A DNA stretch of 64,000 nt from RDXT01 sp033765305. Lineage in GTDB: Bacteria; Bacteroidota; Bacteroidia; J057. Position numbers and translations under genes: made by a program. The stretch lies in contig JANRID010000002.1 in NCBI GenBank assembly GCA_033765305.1, positions 1 to 64,000 on the forward strand, in the 5' to 3' direction. Positions within the stretch are counted from its first letter, which is position 1. Each line of letters opens with the position of its first letter. Below, one piece after another: positions 51,071 through 59,880 of the stretch. A model generated the notes under the pieces. The model ran no database searches, had not been told where the DNA came from, and was given only the letters and a program-made list of their open reading frames with translations.

Positions 51071-52747
51071 TTACTGCTTCACAAACCGCATCACCTGCCT
51101 GCGGCCCTGCTCGCGGAATTCGACCAGATACACCCCGCTGCTCAGGCCGGACAGCTCGAAGCGGGTTTCGGCGGTGCCGGGAGACAGGGTCTGGCGGCTC
51201 AGCAGACGGCCTGCCGGATCGAGGAGGCGGATTTCGACCGCTGCTTCCGTAGCGGATGCGTTCCGAAGCTGCAGCCATTCGCCTGCGGGCTGCGGAAACA
51301 GCAGCCAGCTGCCGGCCTGCGCCTGCACATAGACCTCGATGCTTTGGAACAGCGTCGTCGTCCCGTCGAAGTCCACCTGGCGCAGCCGGTAGGAGTAATA
51401 TCCTGGCAGCAGGCCGCTGTCGGTGAAGCGGTACTCGGTGTACGTATCGGTCGTGCCGGCCCCGTCCACCCGGCCTACTTCCTCAAAGCTGCCGCCCTGG
51501 CTGCGCTCGACGGCGATGTAGTCGTTGTTCAGCTCCTGAGCCGTCTCCCACGAAAGCATCACGCGGTTGCCTTCCGCCTCGGCACGGAATCCCAGCAGCT
51601 CGATCGGGAACGATGTGCTGGCAATGAAAAAGCTCGTGGCGGGCGTAGCGGAAAAATTGGCGCTGCGGCCGTTGCCGTTCACTGCATACACCGCCACCTG
51701 GTAAGAGGCATTGGCGGTCAGGTTGGTAACCGTCAGGTTGCTGGGCAGGCCATAGCCGAAATACACAACCCGGGTATGGGTGCTGGCGGTTGTGCCGGAG
51801 CAGGGCCCTGTCGCGGTGCCGGTGGCCACAAAGGCCGTGGTGGAGAAATTGGTCGTGATGGCGCTCGTATAGCAGGTGTAGCGGTCGGCGGGCGTTGCCG
51901 GTGCCAGATCGCTCTGGCGCATGACGACGAAATAGCGGGTATCGCTGTTTACGCCGCTGAATACCAGTCCGCTCAGGTCCAGCACCACGCTCGACGAAGT
52001 AGGGCTGGGGATCACGGCGCCGCCGCTGTAGTTGGATTCGTTGAACTGGATGTTCTTGAGGGAAAAATCGGTGTAATCGTCGCTGTCATTGCTTCCCTGC
52101 CAGTTGCTGCTGCTCAGGCAGGCGGTGCGGATGGCACTCGCATTGCCTGTGATGGCGGTGGCGGGGTTGATCCGGTTGTTGTCGCTGTCGCCCGTATCGT
52201 AGTCGGAGGCGGTGCCGGGGACGCGGGAGTTGTTGGCAGTGCTTGCGCCGCCCGGCGCTGCGATCCAGTTGGTGCCGGCGATGTTGATCCCGGCAATGTA
52301 GGTATTGCTGCCGCTGGAAGAGAGGCAACTGACGCCGCCTGCCGGGCTGCCGGCATAGACAATCACCTGATCGCCATCCGTGCTGAGGCTTATGCCGGAA
52401 TTGTAGAGGGTGAGGAGGCCATCGGTCGAGAACAGGTTGTTCGTGCCGCCGTCGTCTGTGATGCGCACATAGGTGCCCGCCGGGACATCGGTCAGGGTGC
52501 TGAAGCCGGAACTGTAGTAGGTTTCGTTGGCACGGAAGCGCAGGTTCGAGCAGATCCCGTTGTCGGTGATGCCCAGGGTCGAGAGATTCAGCCGCTTGAG
52601 GATGATAAACTCGATGACGTCGTCGCCGTCGGATGAAGCCTGCGTGAAGACTATGTCTCCGCTGGCGGGAACGCTCTGGCCCCAGCCGTAGCAGAGGGGC
52701 AGGATCATGAACGCAGTGAGCATGAAAGGTGTAAAGACCGTACGCAT
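51071..52747 (-). CDS. T9SS-secreted protein with C-terminal sorting domain
   Basis: A 558-residue protein from ATG 52747, which opens signal peptide MRTVFTPFMLTAFMILPLCY; the earlier ATG adds 17 residues without benefit. The body is Ser/Thr/Asn-rich and resembles lamin-tail-like domains (SGDIVFTQASSDGDDVIEFIIL, with NWQGSNDSDDYTDFSLK), then a fibronectin-III-like module (VMLSWETAQELNNDYIAVERS) and a T9SS type A sorting domain (LLFPQPAGEWLQLRNAS ... GVYLVEFREQGRRQVMRFVKQ). It would be carried through SprA and handled by PorU, the system to which the plug at 19.5 kb belongs. Function at the surface unknown. Confidence 0.88.
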   Translation of the reverse strand: MRTVFTPFMLTAFMILPLCYGWGQSVPASGDIVFTQASSDGDDVIEFIILKRLNLSTLGITDNGICSNLRFRANETYYSSGFSTLTDVPAGTYVRITDDGGTNNLFSTDGLLTLYNSGISLSTDGDQVIVYAGSPAGGVSCLSSSGSNTYIAGINIAGTNWIAAPGGASTANNSRVPGTASDYDTGDSDNNRINPATAITGNASAIRTACLSSSNWQGSNDSDDYTDFSLKNIQFNESNYSGGAVIPSPTSSSVVLDLSGLVFSGVNSDTRYFVVMRQSDLAPATPADRYTCYTSAITTNFSTTAFVATGTATGPCSGTTASTHTRVVYFGYGLPSNLTVTNLTANASYQVAVYAVNGNGRSANFSATPATSFFIASTSFPIELLGFRAEAEGNRVMLSWETAQELNNDYIAVERSQGGSFEEVGRVDGAGTTDTYTEYRFTDSGLLPGYYSYRLRQVDFDGTTTLFQSIEVYVQAQAGSWLLFPQPAGEWLQLRNASATEAAVEIRLLDPAGRLLSRQTLSPGTAETRFELSGLSSGVYLVEFREQGRRQVMRFVKQ

Positions 52748-53342
52748 ATGGGGGAAATCATGGAGTAAGACCATGACAAATATACGCCTATATTTCACCG
52801 ACAGAATACTACATACGGCCGTATATACACGATTTTATACATCTCGCGCAACAATATTGACATTTCTGTATTGTACCAAAAGCGAAAATTGCAGGCCGCC
52901 CGTGCAAGAACACGCCCCGGATTGCCGCTGGAAGGCAGCTGTGCAGGTGTTGGGAGGAACCGCACATCGCACTGCCGGCCGATGCGGGGGAAAGGGTGCT
53001 GGCGCGGATCGGCTGGCAACCTGGCACCCGGGCGATCTGGATGCCATCGGGCAGGCGTACCCGGGCTTCCGTGCAGACCGCCACAAAAGAAAAGCCCAAT
53101 TCCGCGGCCCTGACCGCTGCCATGGCGCAGCGGAACGCCGCAAGCTGATTCCCGGCTTTCAGAAAGGACTGGCCTCGCGGGATATTCCGCCCTGCCTCGG
53201 CCAGAGCCGCAGCCTGGGCCATTGGGTCATCTGGATCCGGCGGTTTCTGGCGCCGCCTGGCATTGCGCCGTGATCATTTGCCAGCCAAGCTTACCGCTTT
53301 CCCATCCAGCGCCTATCACCTTCCACCTATCCTAGTGCACCT
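52748..53342. other. 595-bp gap with regulatory sequence and no recognisable gene
   Basis: Next to 52.75 kb lie a minus-strand -7 box (TATATTTG, 52777-52784), just before the secreted-protein ATG, and a 12-bp palindrome ATACGGCCGTAT (52813-52824). Open frames occur on both strands at 52.8-53.3 kb (for example a 137-codon minus-strand frame), but their sequence is not gene-like and I see no family. It may hold a decayed gene. Confidence 0.45.
52777..52784 (-). promoter_or_regulatory. -7 promoter box (TATATTTG) for the T9SS-secreted protein gene
   Basis: Exact TAnnTTTG match on the minus strand, ending 29 bases before ATG 52747. No good -33 element at 19-21 bases. Confidence 0.45.
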
Positions 53343-54085
53343 ATGCATGCTATCCGCCTCCTAACCGCCCTGCTGCTGCTCAATGCGTGCGGCATTCCTA
53401 CGATCGAAAAGGCCGGGCTGAAATTTTCTACCCAACTGTCGCCGGTGCCGGCTGAGATGGCCTGGCAGGACATCGGATTTGCCAAAGAACTCATCAACCA
53501 GTCGAAGCAGCTCGTCGTGGTCAGCGGCGGCGACAACCCGGTTCCGCTGGACGAATGGGATGCGTTCACCCCCCCAGGTTTCCCTGGAAGAAGAACATCG
53601 ACCGCAACCTGCTGTTCAACAAAACCTGTTTCTACCGCTCGCCGGACCGGCCTGCGGACTGCAGCGGCGACGATTGCCTGAGCTTTCACGAGTATAAAGG
53701 CTACACCTGGGTGGCATTGGCCGAGCCGGTGGCGGTAGCCTTCGTGCCGGAAGACGAGAAAACCGATCTGCTGCATCCCGATCCCGGTATCCTGGTGATC
53801 AAGACCATCCGCAAATGCCAGGCGCTGATGTACACCGACAGCATCTGCCAGCTGAGCGACGGCCAGGGGAATCTATACGTCATGCACGCGACGGAGACCG
53901 GCGAGCCGGACCTGGACGTGACCCTGCCGGCGGGCTGGTCGATCAGCTGGGTGCCATTGGCTGATACGCTGATTGTATCGCCCTTCGGCGGCGGCGATCA
54001 CTGCTACTTCAACATCCTGGGCGACCACCTCGGTCAAGGCTATCATCAGTACCGCTTCGCAGACGCGTTTTATCCGGCGGACTGA
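53343..54085 (+). pseudogene. Lipoprotein gene broken by a one-base slip in a C tract
   Basis: Frame 1 opens with MHAIRLLTALLLLNACGIPT (lipobox LNAC) and reads on to DEWDAFTPP at a run of seven C (53569-53575). After the run the sensible protein continues in another frame: FPWKKNIDRNLLFNKTCFYRS to GYHQYRFADAFYPAD, ending at 54085. An eight-C run would join the two into one protein of about 247 residues. Cys-rich middle part (CFYRSPDRPADCSGDDCLSF). Possible causes are a sequencing error, a real mutation, or phase variation by slipped strands. Family unknown. It lies just before the convergent methylase gene. Confidence 0.75.
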
Positions 54086-54114
54086 GACGGGGCGGGCGCA
54101 GCCTGACCTGCTTG

Positions 54115-57100
54115 TTATCCCAGCACTTCCCACTCGCCTTTGCCGAAGCGGAACTTCTGCCCCGGCATAAAAGCCACGAGCAGCACCCCGAGGGCCGATT
54201 TTTCGCTCACCTCCTGGTAGCCGTCGGTGGTGAACTGGCCGGGTGTGGCATCTTTGCAGATGAAAAAGCGGTGCTCCCTGCCTTGCGGGTCGCGGGCCAC
54301 CACCCGCTTCCCCTGGCTTTTGACCGGGGCAGCGACTTCAAAGAGGGCCGTTTTTTGCGGAGGCGGTGCGGGCTTGCTTTTTTTCTGTGCAGGTGGAGCT
54401 GCCAGGGCCGGGTCGGCAATTTTGGCCGTGGCTGTGGGCTGCTGATACTTCCGCCAGATGTCCTCCAGCCGCCGGATTTGGGCGGGCAGGTCGAAGGCCG
54501 GGGCCAGGGCATCGTAGGCGGCCAGCACGAGGTCGCGGGTGCGGTAGTGACCGTAGCGGCGAATGTCTTTGTCTTTGAGCACGCGGAAGCTCTCCCCCGG
54601 AAAATCCTCGCCGTGCACTTCCTGCGGGTCGAGGATGTAGCGAAGCTCCTCCCGATCCAGGCCGTAGAGCAGGCTGTAGTAGGCATCCAGCTCTGCGCGC
54701 AGGCTGGCGCGGCGGCCTTCGTCCCAGCGGAACGGCTGGAGCGGACAGCCGCCTTCCCAATCGATCTCTGGATAGGCACCGCGCCAGGGTGGCAGGTGGG
54801 GGGCGGCAGCGCCGGTTTCCCGCAGGTTCTCCGCCTGCTGTGCCCGCAGGAGGGCCCGCAGGTCTGCATCGCAGGCGGCCCAGAGCTCATCGGCAAAGCC
54901 CTTGAGGTCCCAGGCGGTATAGCTCAGCTCCAGGATGCGCGGCAGCAGAAAGGCCCGGTCGGCAGCGGTGTAGGTTTCTGGCGCGAGGAGGGGGAGTTGT
55001 TTGACGTAAAAAAAAGTGAGAGAAGTGCCTCCGATTTTTTGCCTAACAACGAAATCGAAGATCAGCGAGCTTGTGCAGCCGTAAGCTAATATAGACTCTG
55101 TGATATTTTTTCCTAAAAACACGAGCGGCATTTTATGATTCACCCCTCCCCACCCCAGCAAGGAAAAGATGGCGGTGCGCTCGTCGGTGGATCGTGCAAT
55201 ATCCCTAAACCCCACAAACCATTTTCTCCCATCGGCTTTGCGGGCGACTTCTTCCTCGGGCACCCAGTACCAGGGCTGTGCGAGGGCGGCGGGGTCCTGC
55301 TGCTCTTCGGGGGAGAGGGAGCGGGTATCGCCGCGGGCGTCGGCACCGTCGAAGGAAGCGAAGCGGTGGTCGTAGTGCCAGATCATTTTGGCTTCGTAGA
55401 GGGGCAACATCCGGGGTCTTGGGGACAGGCCGGTTTGCTGGGACAGGTCCTGCTGTAGGGACAGGTCGCGACCTGTCCCTACAGCAGGACCAACACCTTC
55501 TGTCCCTACCACACGACCATCTTCTTCGCCCTTCACCCACCGGTTCCCCACACGCTCCCAGCCCTCCGCCGCCAACTGCTCCGCCGTCCGGAAGAGGTGG
55601 GAGTCGTTACTCATATGAAACATGGTGCTGAATTTAATCCCCCACGGATTTTGCCCCAGGTCCTCGTTCAGCAGCACGGGCACGCGGCGGTAGATGGCGC
55701 GGGTGAGGGTGGCGTCTTCCCGCGTCCGGAAAATGGGGCAGGTGCGGGTGTTGGGGTTGATGAGGCGGAAATCTTCGCTGGTGAGGGCAAATACCCGCCG
55801 GGGGTCCTGCAGTTCGCTTACGTCCAGCAGGAAAAAGCCGAAGCGCATCTCGCCCGCCGCCGAACCCAGGGTAACAAGGGAGAATTTTTGCCGGGAATCT
55901 ACCGCCGGAAATAGCTTCTTCCGGTTTTCAAAGTCGAACAGGGACAGCAGTCGCCCCTGCTCCACGAGGTGGGCAAAAAAGTGCTTGTTGGTATCGTCGG
56001 TGGCAATACCCGTCGGCACAATGATGCCCGCCCGGCCCTGGCTGTGCAGCAGGTTGAGCAGGTGCTCGGAAAAGACCGAGTAGGTATTCACATCGCCCCG
56101 GCCGGTGAGGGCAAAGCGCTGGCTCTCCCGGATGAACCGGGAGGAAGATTCGGCTTCGTGAAGCGCTTCGCGGAAGGCCTGTGCGAGTTCCGGTTTGCGC
56201 TGCGGCAGGGTTTTGATGAGCTTTTCGCGTTCGGCTTTGTTGGAAGCTGTTGCGATTTCAGGATCTTTTGCCCCGAAAAACTCCTTCTCCTGCAGCTTGA
56301 TCCGCTCCCAGGGCGGGTTTCCCAGCAGCACGTCGAAGCCCCGCTGGCCATCGTCGAGAAACACATCCGGAAAGGCCAGCGGCCAGTGGAAGAAGCCATA
56401 GCGAACAGCAGCGGCATGGGCCTTGCCTTCGAGGCGCGCATCTGCACTGCCGGACATGCTCTCCAGGCAGGCGCGCAGGGTGTGGGTGTTCACGGCGCGG
56501 AGGCGGGCCTCCTCGTCATAGGGCTGGAAAAAGGCATAGGTGAAGAGGTTGCAGGCCGTGCGGAGCTGCATCCAGTCGTTGCCTTTGGTCATGCGCTCGT
56601 AGGTGCGGCGGCGCGCTTCGTAGCCCTCCGCACTGCGGCTGTCGCCCCCGGCAAAATCGCGGTATTCGTCGAGGAGGGAGCGGGTTCGCTGCTCCCAGGC
56701 GCTCTGCCGGAAGAGGTCGAGTTGGCCCTCGCGGGCGGCTTTGTTGGCTTTTTTGGCGGCGGAGGCTGCGCTTTTGTCGTCCTGGCTCAGGGCGTTGTAG
56801 GCACCGTCGGGGATGCCTTCGCGCAGGCGGTCGAGGGTATCGATGCCCACGAGGGAGTCGCCGCAGGCTACTTTGTGGTCGAGGAAGGAGAGGGCCTTGC
56901 CGCCGTTGTGGCCGGTGAGCCAGAGGGCGAGCTTGCACAGCTCCACGGCGGCGGGGTTTTTGTCCACGGCGTAGAGGCAGCGGGCAATGACGTCGCGGGT
57001 GGCCTGCTGCACGGTTTCGTCGCCGGGGTTGTCTTCGCGGGCGCGGATGCGGGCAAGCTCGTAGCCGAGGGTGCGGGCGGCTTCGAGCAGAAAGTGGCCC

Positions 57101-58629
57101 GAGCCTGCTGCCGGGTCGCAGACTTTGAGGGCGAGCAGGGCCTGCTCGGCGCGGGCGGCGTCGCCGCTGAGGCGCTGGCGGTCCCAGCCTGCTGCCCGAA
57201 GGCGGGCATCGAGCACGGGCAGCAGGGCGCTGCCCACAAGCTGGCGCACCAGGTCGTGGCGGGTGTAGTAGGAGCCGGTGGTTTTGCGCTCGGCCCCCTC
57301 GCGGAAGGCAAAGTGCCCCCCGGCATCGGTGTAGGGGTGCAGCTCCAGCAGCGACTCATAGACCGAGCCCAGCTCTTCGACGTCGAGGTCGCGGTAGTTG
57401 ATGCGGACCAGGGCGCCACGGGCGTCCACGAAGCGGCTGATGCGGTCGATGACGCTGAGCAGGGTGCGGTTGTCGAGGGAGAGGCGGGTGAGGTCGATGC
57501 CTGCCTGATGATCGGCGAGGCCGTTTTGGGCGAAGAGGTCGCCGCCCAGGGGCTCGATGCCGATTACGGGGCCGTATGGGCCGGGTTCGAAGAGGGAAAA
57601 GGTATCGAGGAGGCCGGGCCAGCGGTCGGCGGCGCGGGGGTCCATGTGGTCGGCGCGCTCGGCGAGGGCGCGGAGGCGGTCGAGGGCGTAGTGGCGGTAG
57701 TAGAGGGAGCGAAAGTGCTGGCGGCGGGCGGGCTCCATGGCGGGATCGAAGACGAGGTCGCGGGCTTCGGTAACGGCCAGGAAGATGAGGCGGTACATGG
57801 TGCGCAGCAGCAGGCGGTAGAGCGCGGCGGGGTCGGTGCGGAGGGCTGCTGCGTGGGGGGCGTTGCCGGGCTGGCTGAGGAAGCCGTTGGCGAGGGTTTC
57901 CATGGCCTCCTTCATGGCGCGGCTGAGCTGCTCGCGGATGCGGGCACCGGCATCGAGGGAGCGCTGGTGGTAGTCTTCGAGGAGGGAAGCCGGGGCCTGC
58001 TCGGGGGCCTGGGGCATGCGGCTGGCATGGAGGAGGCGGTAGAGCAGGGCAAAATCGGCGTAGAGGCCCTCTTCGAAGATTTGTTCGAGGTCAAACTCAA
58101 TGAAGGAAAGGCGCACAAGCTGGCCCGACTGACGCAGCAGGCGAACCTGGCGGCCGTTGGTGAGGAGGCCGTAGAGGTGTTCTGTTTCGTTGAGGTAGCC
58201 CTGGAGCAGGGCATGTGGAGAGAGGCGCAGGGTGGCGGGTTTGCGGTCGAGGTGCTGGCCCGCGCCCATGACGAGGAGGGGGAAGCTGTGCAGGCGGCGG
58301 TCGCGGTGGGAGATGGCGAAGGAGCGGCCGTTGACCTCTTCGGCGGCGGCGCGTTCGGGTTCGTAGCCGAGTTCGGTGAGCAGGGGCATCACCCAGCGGT
58401 CACGGGTGAGGGAGGTGAGCGGATCAGCGGGGTCTTCGGCGGCGCGCTTCTGCTGAAAGATCTGCCACTGGAGCTTTAGGACGGACCATGCCTGACCAAT
58501 GCGCTCGCGGAGCGGGTTTCGGTCGTCGAAGCCGAAGTCGCGGGCCCGCTGGCCCGGGAGCTCGTCGGGCTGGCGTGCGATGGCGTCGAGGAGTTCGCCG
58601 GAGAGGATGGCGCCTTGGAGGAGGGGCAT
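54115..58629 (-). CDS. Eco57I-type adenine-specific DNA methylase (large, DrmMI/PglX-like)
   Basis: A 1504-residue type IIG-like protein. DPAAGSGHFLLEAA starting at Asp505 is motif I (SAM binding) and LLGNPPWERI with Asn771 to Trp774 is motif IV of N6-adenine methylases (NPPW). The region 430-480 (EGAERKTTGSYYTRHDLV) is the Eco57I/N-6 domain entry. The C-terminal third (about 950-1400) is the target recognition part. No PD-(D/E)xK nuclease motif is visible, so restriction would need a partner. It lies in one minus-strand run with a SNF2 helicase and a Uma2 nuclease. In class 1 DISARM, drmD and drmMI have these two roles. A palindromic insert covers residues 1047-1062. Confidence 0.88.
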   Translation of the reverse strand: MPLLQGAILSGELLDAIARQPDELPGQRARDFGFDDRNPLRERIGQAWSVLKLQWQIFQQKRAAEDPADPLTSLTRDRWVMPLLTELGYEPERAAAEEVNGRSFAISHRDRRLHSFPLLVMGAGQHLDRKPATLRLSPHALLQGYLNETEHLYGLLTNGRQVRLLRQSGQLVRLSFIEFDLEQIFEEGLYADFALLYRLLHASRMPQAPEQAPASLLEDYHQRSLDAGARIREQLSRAMKEAMETLANGFLSQPGNAPHAAALRTDPAALYRLLLRTMYRLIFLAVTEARDLVFDPAMEPARRQHFRSLYYRHYALDRLRALAERADHMDPRAADRWPGLLDTFSLFEPGPYGPVIGIEPLGGDLFAQNGLADHQAGIDLTRLSLDNRTLLSVIDRISRFVDARGALVRINYRDLDVEELGSVYESLLELHPYTDAGGHFAFREGAERKTTGSYYTRHDLVRQLVGSALLPVLDARLRAAGWDRQRLSGDAARAEQALLALKVCDPAAGSGHFLLEAARTLGYELARIRAREDNPGDETVQQATRDVIARCLYAVDKNPAAVELCKLALWLTGHNGGKALSFLDHKVACGDSLVGIDTLDRLREGIPDGAYNALSQDDKSAASAAKKANKAAREGQLDLFRQSAWEQRTRSLLDEYRDFAGGDSRSAEGYEARRRTYERMTKGNDWMQLRTACNLFTYAFFQPYDEEARLRAVNTHTLRACLESMSGSADARLEGKAHAAAVRYGFFHWPLAFPDVFLDDGQRGFDVLLGNPPWERIKLQEKEFFGAKDPEIATASNKAEREKLIKTLPQRKPELAQAFREALHEAESSSRFIRESQRFALTGRGDVNTYSVFSEHLLNLLHSQGRAGIIVPTGIATDDTNKHFFAHLVEQGRLLSLFDFENRKKLFPAVDSRQKFSLVTLGSAAGEMRFGFFLLDVSELQDPRRVFALTSEDFRLINPNTRTCPIFRTREDATLTRAIYRRVPVLLNEDLGQNPWGIKFSTMFHMSNDSHLFRTAEQLAAEGWERVGNRWVKGEEDGRVVGTEGVGPAVGTGRDLSLQQDLSQQTGLSPRPRMLPLYEAKMIWHYDHRFASFDGADARGDTRSLSPEEQQDPAALAQPWYWVPEEEVARKADGRKWFVGFRDIARSTDERTAIFSLLGWGGVNHKMPLVFLGKNITESILAYGCTSSLIFDFVVRQKIGGTSLTFFYVKQLPLLAPETYTAADRAFLLPRILELSYTAWDLKGFADELWAACDADLRALLRAQQAENLRETGAAAPHLPPWRGAYPEIDWEGGCPLQPFRWDEGRRASLRAELDAYYSLLYGLDREELRYILDPQEVHGEDFPGESFRVLKDKDIRRYGHYRTRDLVLAAYDALAPAFDLPAQIRRLEDIWRKYQQPTATAKIADPALAAPPAQKKSKPAPPPQKTALFEVAAPVKSQGKRVVARDPQGREHRFFICKDATPGQFTTDGYQEVSEKSALGVLLVAFMPGQKFRFGKGEWEVLG
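55446..55491. repeat. 46-bp perfect palindrome (23-bp arms) inside the methylase gene, in frame
   Basis: Twenty-three bases up to 55468 are repeated exactly as reverse complement from 55469, with core GGGACAGGTCG-CGACCTGTCCC. Partial units (GGGACAGG at about 55420, 55440; CTGTCCC at about 55500) extend it to a roughly 90-base region. On the coding strand it adds GPAVGTGRDLSLQQDLS-type residues between RWVKGEEDG and LPLYEAKMIWHYDHRF, so the frame survives. Confidence 0.9.
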
Positions 58630-58947
58630 GGGGGGTTAGTTACTTCGTCAGCATCGCCAGCAGTTCGTCCAGCGGCTCATCGCCTGGCCAGCCGCCCCTC
58701 AGGTTGTCGGGGCCCTGCGGCTTTTTTATATGTGTTGAGCAATTTGTAAGAAGATTTTGTCAAAGACAAGATACACGGCAAAAAGAGAAAGTCCATTAGT
58801 ATAAAACAGGGATGGGTACCTAAAAACAAACTCAGAAAACTAATTTCCTTTTCGCCAAAAAATAAAGTATTTCCCCAGAAAAATTTGACAAAACTATTTG
58901 TACAACTTAAGGATGCTAATTATCTTCGGGGAAGATATCTTACACAC
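58630..58947. other. 318-bp gap with remnant, junction and AT-rich leader
   Basis: Left part: the 3' remnant of a minus-strand gene (58640-58726). Base composition then falls sharply to AT-rich sequence, which runs into the plus-strand unknown gene. Two starts are possible for that gene (58885 and 58948). Confidence 0.6.
58640..58726 (-). pseudogene. 3' remnant of a minus-strand operon gene
   Basis: The minus-strand frame reads KKPQGPDNLRGGWPGDEPLD then ELLAMLTK and a TAA ten bases before the methylase start. It is GC-rich, acidic and gene-like. Upstream of the first Lys the frame turns abruptly into AT-rich non-coding-like sequence that hits a stop at about 58760. This is the usual look of an operon gene of which only the last 28 codons remain after insertion of the plus-strand cassette. 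The missing part is not elsewhere in the window. Confidence 0.6.
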
Positions 58948-59817
58948 ATGAAACACATTCACGAAATCATTGCTAGCTATTTTCTTGAGCCAGAACAATC
59001 TGAGGCACTGGAGTTACTGAGAGATATTCCTTTTGCCTCAGAATTGGAGAATACCATCGAACGGGTTCGCAAAGGTAATCTCCATGAATCATTGGTCACC
59101 ACTTCCGAACAGACCCTGAGGCGGATCAATAGCTTTTTGGCACAGGAGAAGGATTCTGAAAAGAAGCGCGCACTTGAAAACTTGTTGTCCAGGTTGATAC
59201 GCTGCGTGCTGCTCGATCTGGCTAAACAATATCCTGAGAAGCTTTCTGGGGTTATCACTGCACTGAAAGACGAATGCTATCGGCAGCAGTATGATTTCAA
59301 GGCATTGGAGGAACTGTTGAATTTGAAAGCACTCATAAAGCTGGCCGAGGAGCAAAGGAGCGAATCGGAGGTTATGGGTGGGGCAGTCCAAACACAACCC
59401 CCGTGCTATTTGCGTTGGCTCAAGCCCTCTGAAGATTTGCATGCGTTTGATCAGTTATTGCTCGAAAGGGGGGCCATTCATCGACAGGGGGACTTCTCAG
59501 CTTTGTTCGACCCCAACTCCAACCGGATGCTTTGTTGGCCTCCTGAGCATTTTGAATTTATGCTGGTGCTGCTGGACAAGCTTTGGAAGGGTCAGAAGCC
59601 TATTATCTCTTCTCCCCCTGAAAGTAAGGCATTTTGGGACATCATTGCCAGGCGATGTAAAGCAGGAGAGAAGGTAAAGACGGCCAAGGGACTTGCTACT
59701 CAGTTGTCTAAGCTAAAGAAGACAGAGAAGTTTGAAAGATACAATGATGACTGTCAGGGAGTTGTTGAATGCGTTTTTGCGCAGAAATCGAATCCAATGG
59801 AAGTAGTTCGGAAGTAG
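58948..59817 (+). CDS. AT-rich unknown protein of the inserted cassette
   Basis: A 289-residue soluble protein from ATG 58948 (MKHIHEIIASYFLEPEQSEA); an upstream ATG at 58885 would add 21 residues. It is mostly helical and charged (LENTIERVRKGNLHESLVTT, FLAQEKDSEKKRALENLLSRL), with a Trp/Pro-rich middle (CYLRWLKPSEDLHAFDQLLL, NRMLCWPPEHFEFMLVLLDK) and a basic C-terminus. Base composition is clearly less GC than the surrounding genes, a mark of transfer. An 8-base GTTGAGCA occurs on both sides (58734 and 59817). I find no family; it may be a toxin, a regulator or an immunity partner. Confidence 0.7.
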   Translation: MKHIHEIIASYFLEPEQSEALELLRDIPFASELENTIERVRKGNLHESLVTTSEQTLRRINSFLAQEKDSEKKRALENLLSRLIRCVLLDLAKQYPEKLSGVITALKDECYRQQYDFKALEELLNLKALIKLAEEQRSESEVMGGAVQTQPPCYLRWLKPSEDLHAFDQLLLERGAIHRQGDFSALFDPNSNRMLCWPPEHFEFMLVLLDKLWKGQKPIISSPPESKAFWDIIARRCKAGEKVKTAKGLATQLSKLKKTEKFERYNDDCQGVVECVFAQKSNPMEVVRK

Positions 59818-59851
59818 TTGAGCAGTACTTCCACCCCTTCCGGCAGGGTGC

Positions 59852-59859
59852 CGTATCTT
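59852..59859 (+). promoter_or_regulatory. -7 promoter box (TATCTTTG) ahead of the LRAT-like gene
   Basis: Exact TAnnTTTG match ending 21 bases before the ATG at 59881, in a short GC-rich island between two AT-rich genes. It suggests that the LRAT-like and HNH genes have their own promoter. Confidence 0.5.
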
Positions 59860-59880
59860 TGATCATTAACAAAAAAGTTT

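Noticed and set aside
52809..53222. A 137-codon minus-strand frame in the 52.75-53.34 kb gap
   Set aside because: Translation is Ala/Arg/Cys-rich without a recognisable fold, start context or homologue I can name; kept only as part of the gap description.
55969..58479. An 836-codon plus-strand open frame opposite the methylase gene
   Set aside because: Gly/Glu/Val-rich repetitive translation lacking any motif; the minus-strand methylase has motifs I and IV and normal codon use.
54115..58629. Type IIG bifunctional restriction enzyme
   Set aside because: No PD-(D/E)xK or other nuclease motif is visible in the N-terminal part; called a methylase only.
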